From contig NZ_JANCNS010000003.1 of NCBI RefSeq assembly GCF_022570735.2, positions 682,001 through 746,000 of the forward strand: 64,000 nt of DNA. The letters are read 5' to 3'. Origin of the DNA: Christiangramia oceanisediminis. Lineage in GTDB: Bacteria > Bacteroidota > Bacteroidia > Flavobacteriales > Flavobacteriaceae. The stretch's first letter is position 1, and each line of letters starts with the position of its first letter. Positions 63,408-64,000 of the stretch are shown here, piece after piece. Made by a program: the position numbers and the translations under genes. The notes beneath the pieces are model-generated. The model had not been told where the DNA came from and searched no databases. It worked only from the letters and a program-made list of their open reading frames with translations.

Positions 63408-64000
63408 ATGCTTATAAATGCCATTCGCTGGAATCCTTCTGAAGGACTGGATCTAGGAATAATCACTCTTCACTATTACAGTTTAATGTTCTTGATCGCC
63501 TTTGGACTTGGCTGGTATATCATGAAAAGCATTTTTACCCGTGAAAACATCTCGGTAGAAAAACTGGATTCACTTTTCATCTATACTGTAATTGCTACCC
63601 TGGTTGGTGCACGTCTTGGGCATGTGATCTTTTATGACTGGGATTACTTTCAGAATCATCTTCTGGAGATCTTTTTACCAGTTCGATTTGAACCCGAGTT
63701 CGAGTTTACCGGCTTTCGAGGCCTGGCCAGTCATGGTGCCGCTATTGGTATTATCGTGGCCATGTACCTGTACTCCAAACGAATCCTGAACAAGCCGGTA
63801 TTGTGGATCCTTGATCGAATCGTTATTCCTGTGGCCAGTGGAGCTATTTTTGTAAGAATTGGAAACTTTATTAACTCCGAGATCATTGGTAAACCAACCA
63901 ATTCAGATTATGGAGTGATCTTTGAGAAATTAGGCGAGGATTTTGCCAGGCACCCGGCCCAGCTTTATGAATCTGGATGTTATTTGGTCATTTTCCTGAT
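63408..64000 (+). CDS. lgt: prolipoprotein diacylglyceryl transferase, 5' part
   Basis: The first 197 codons of Lgt, which adds diacylglycerol to the lipobox cysteine of lipoproteins. The start is at 63408 (MLINAIRWNPSEGLDLGI). Membrane helices begin at HYYSLMFLIAFGLGWYIM. GARLGHVIFYDWDYF, GLASHGAAIGI and the signature GAIFVRIGNFINSEIIGKPT are visible. The gene runs off the right edge. Its product would process the many lipoproteins in this window. Confidence 0.94.
   Translation, partial: MLINAIRWNPSEGLDLGIITLHYYSLMFLIAFGLGWYIMKSIFTRENISVEKLDSLFIYTVIATLVGARLGHVIFYDWDYFQNHLLEIFLPVRFEPEFEFTGFRGLASHGAAIGIIVAMYLYSKRILNKPVLWILDRIVIPVASGAIFVRIGNFINSEIIGKPTNSDYGVIFEKLGEDFARHPAQLYESGCYLVIFL

Noticed and set aside
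1-64000. Prophage, integrase, insertion sequence, CRISPR, toxin-antitoxin or defence island
   Set aside because: No integrase, transposase, structural phage, cas or restriction genes were seen, and no regular repeat-spacer array.

Overview
The window reads as a chromosomal, housekeeping-rich segment of a marine-type member of the Flavobacteriaceae (Bacteroidota). The signs are a protein with a type IX secretion (T9SS type B) C-terminal sorting domain, a SusC/FecA-style TonB receptor with an N-terminal carboxypeptidase-regulatory domain, many short Bacteroidota lipoproteins, near absence of Shine-Dalgarno sequences, and several exact matches to the Bacteroidota -7 promoter element TAnnTTTG just upstream of genes. 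The protein repertoire looks Gramella/Christiangramia-like, but that genus call is inference. I see no prophage, insertion sequence, CRISPR array, integrase or replication origin, and gene density is high with no gene-free stretch above 300 bases.

Layout. 1-2.4 kb: 3' end of trpA, two tiny basic proteins (the second is ribosomal protein bTHX), a UDG-superfamily protein whose upstream side is invaded by dispersed palindromic repeats, and yaaA. 2.7-5.9 kb: an envelope/cofactor block with a PASTA protein and RluD (minus) facing Ddl and CoaD (plus). 6-9.6 kb: a TonB receptor and PQQ/sorbosone-type dehydrogenase operon. 9.7-13.9 kb: M14 peptidase, Nudix protein, pyrE, a START-like protein and birA. 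14-18.9 kb: rsfS-ftsH, a terminator, then an LUD-cdsA-psd-ACBP phospholipid operon. 19-25.3 kb: valS, DUF1573, aminotransferase-murB and a fasciclin lipoprotein. 25.4-31.6 kb: small membrane protein, glycosyltransferase, ECF sigma factor, lipA-gap and a TPR hybrid histidine kinase. 31.7-36.1 kb: lpxK, Nif3-like protein with a cysteine-less zinc-ribbon relative, a lipoprotein and msrA. 36.1-46 kb: kynurenine-pathway genes kmo and kynU (minus) bracket a plus-strand redox and photorepair block (OYE reductase, flavin reductase, DUF2256, cryptochrome-DASH, iron-sulfur (6-4) photolyase, a mini membrane protein, an SDR). 46-54 kb: O-methyltransferase, tatA-PAP2, M1 peptidase, DUF6702 and tandem CarboxypepD-like paralogues, pepE-glsA. 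54-64 kb: rpsT, two identical tRNA-Glu genes, proS, a GW-rich lipoprotein, a FadL-like porin, a T9SS substrate, folE, cysS, yidD and the start of lgt.

The genes mostly serve translation, envelope building and cofactor supply. The most coherent accessory theme is light and oxidative damage: a translationally coupled flavin reductase, zinc mini-protein and two photolyases, together with a lipoprotein MsrA and YaaA elsewhere. Other points of interest are the dispersed nested palindromes, a possible near-leaderless pyrE transcript, a kynU stop codon buried in a shared terminator, a tRNA-Glu pair with a full Bacteroidota promoter, and an extreme Gly/Trp- then Ser/Arg-rich lipoprotein.
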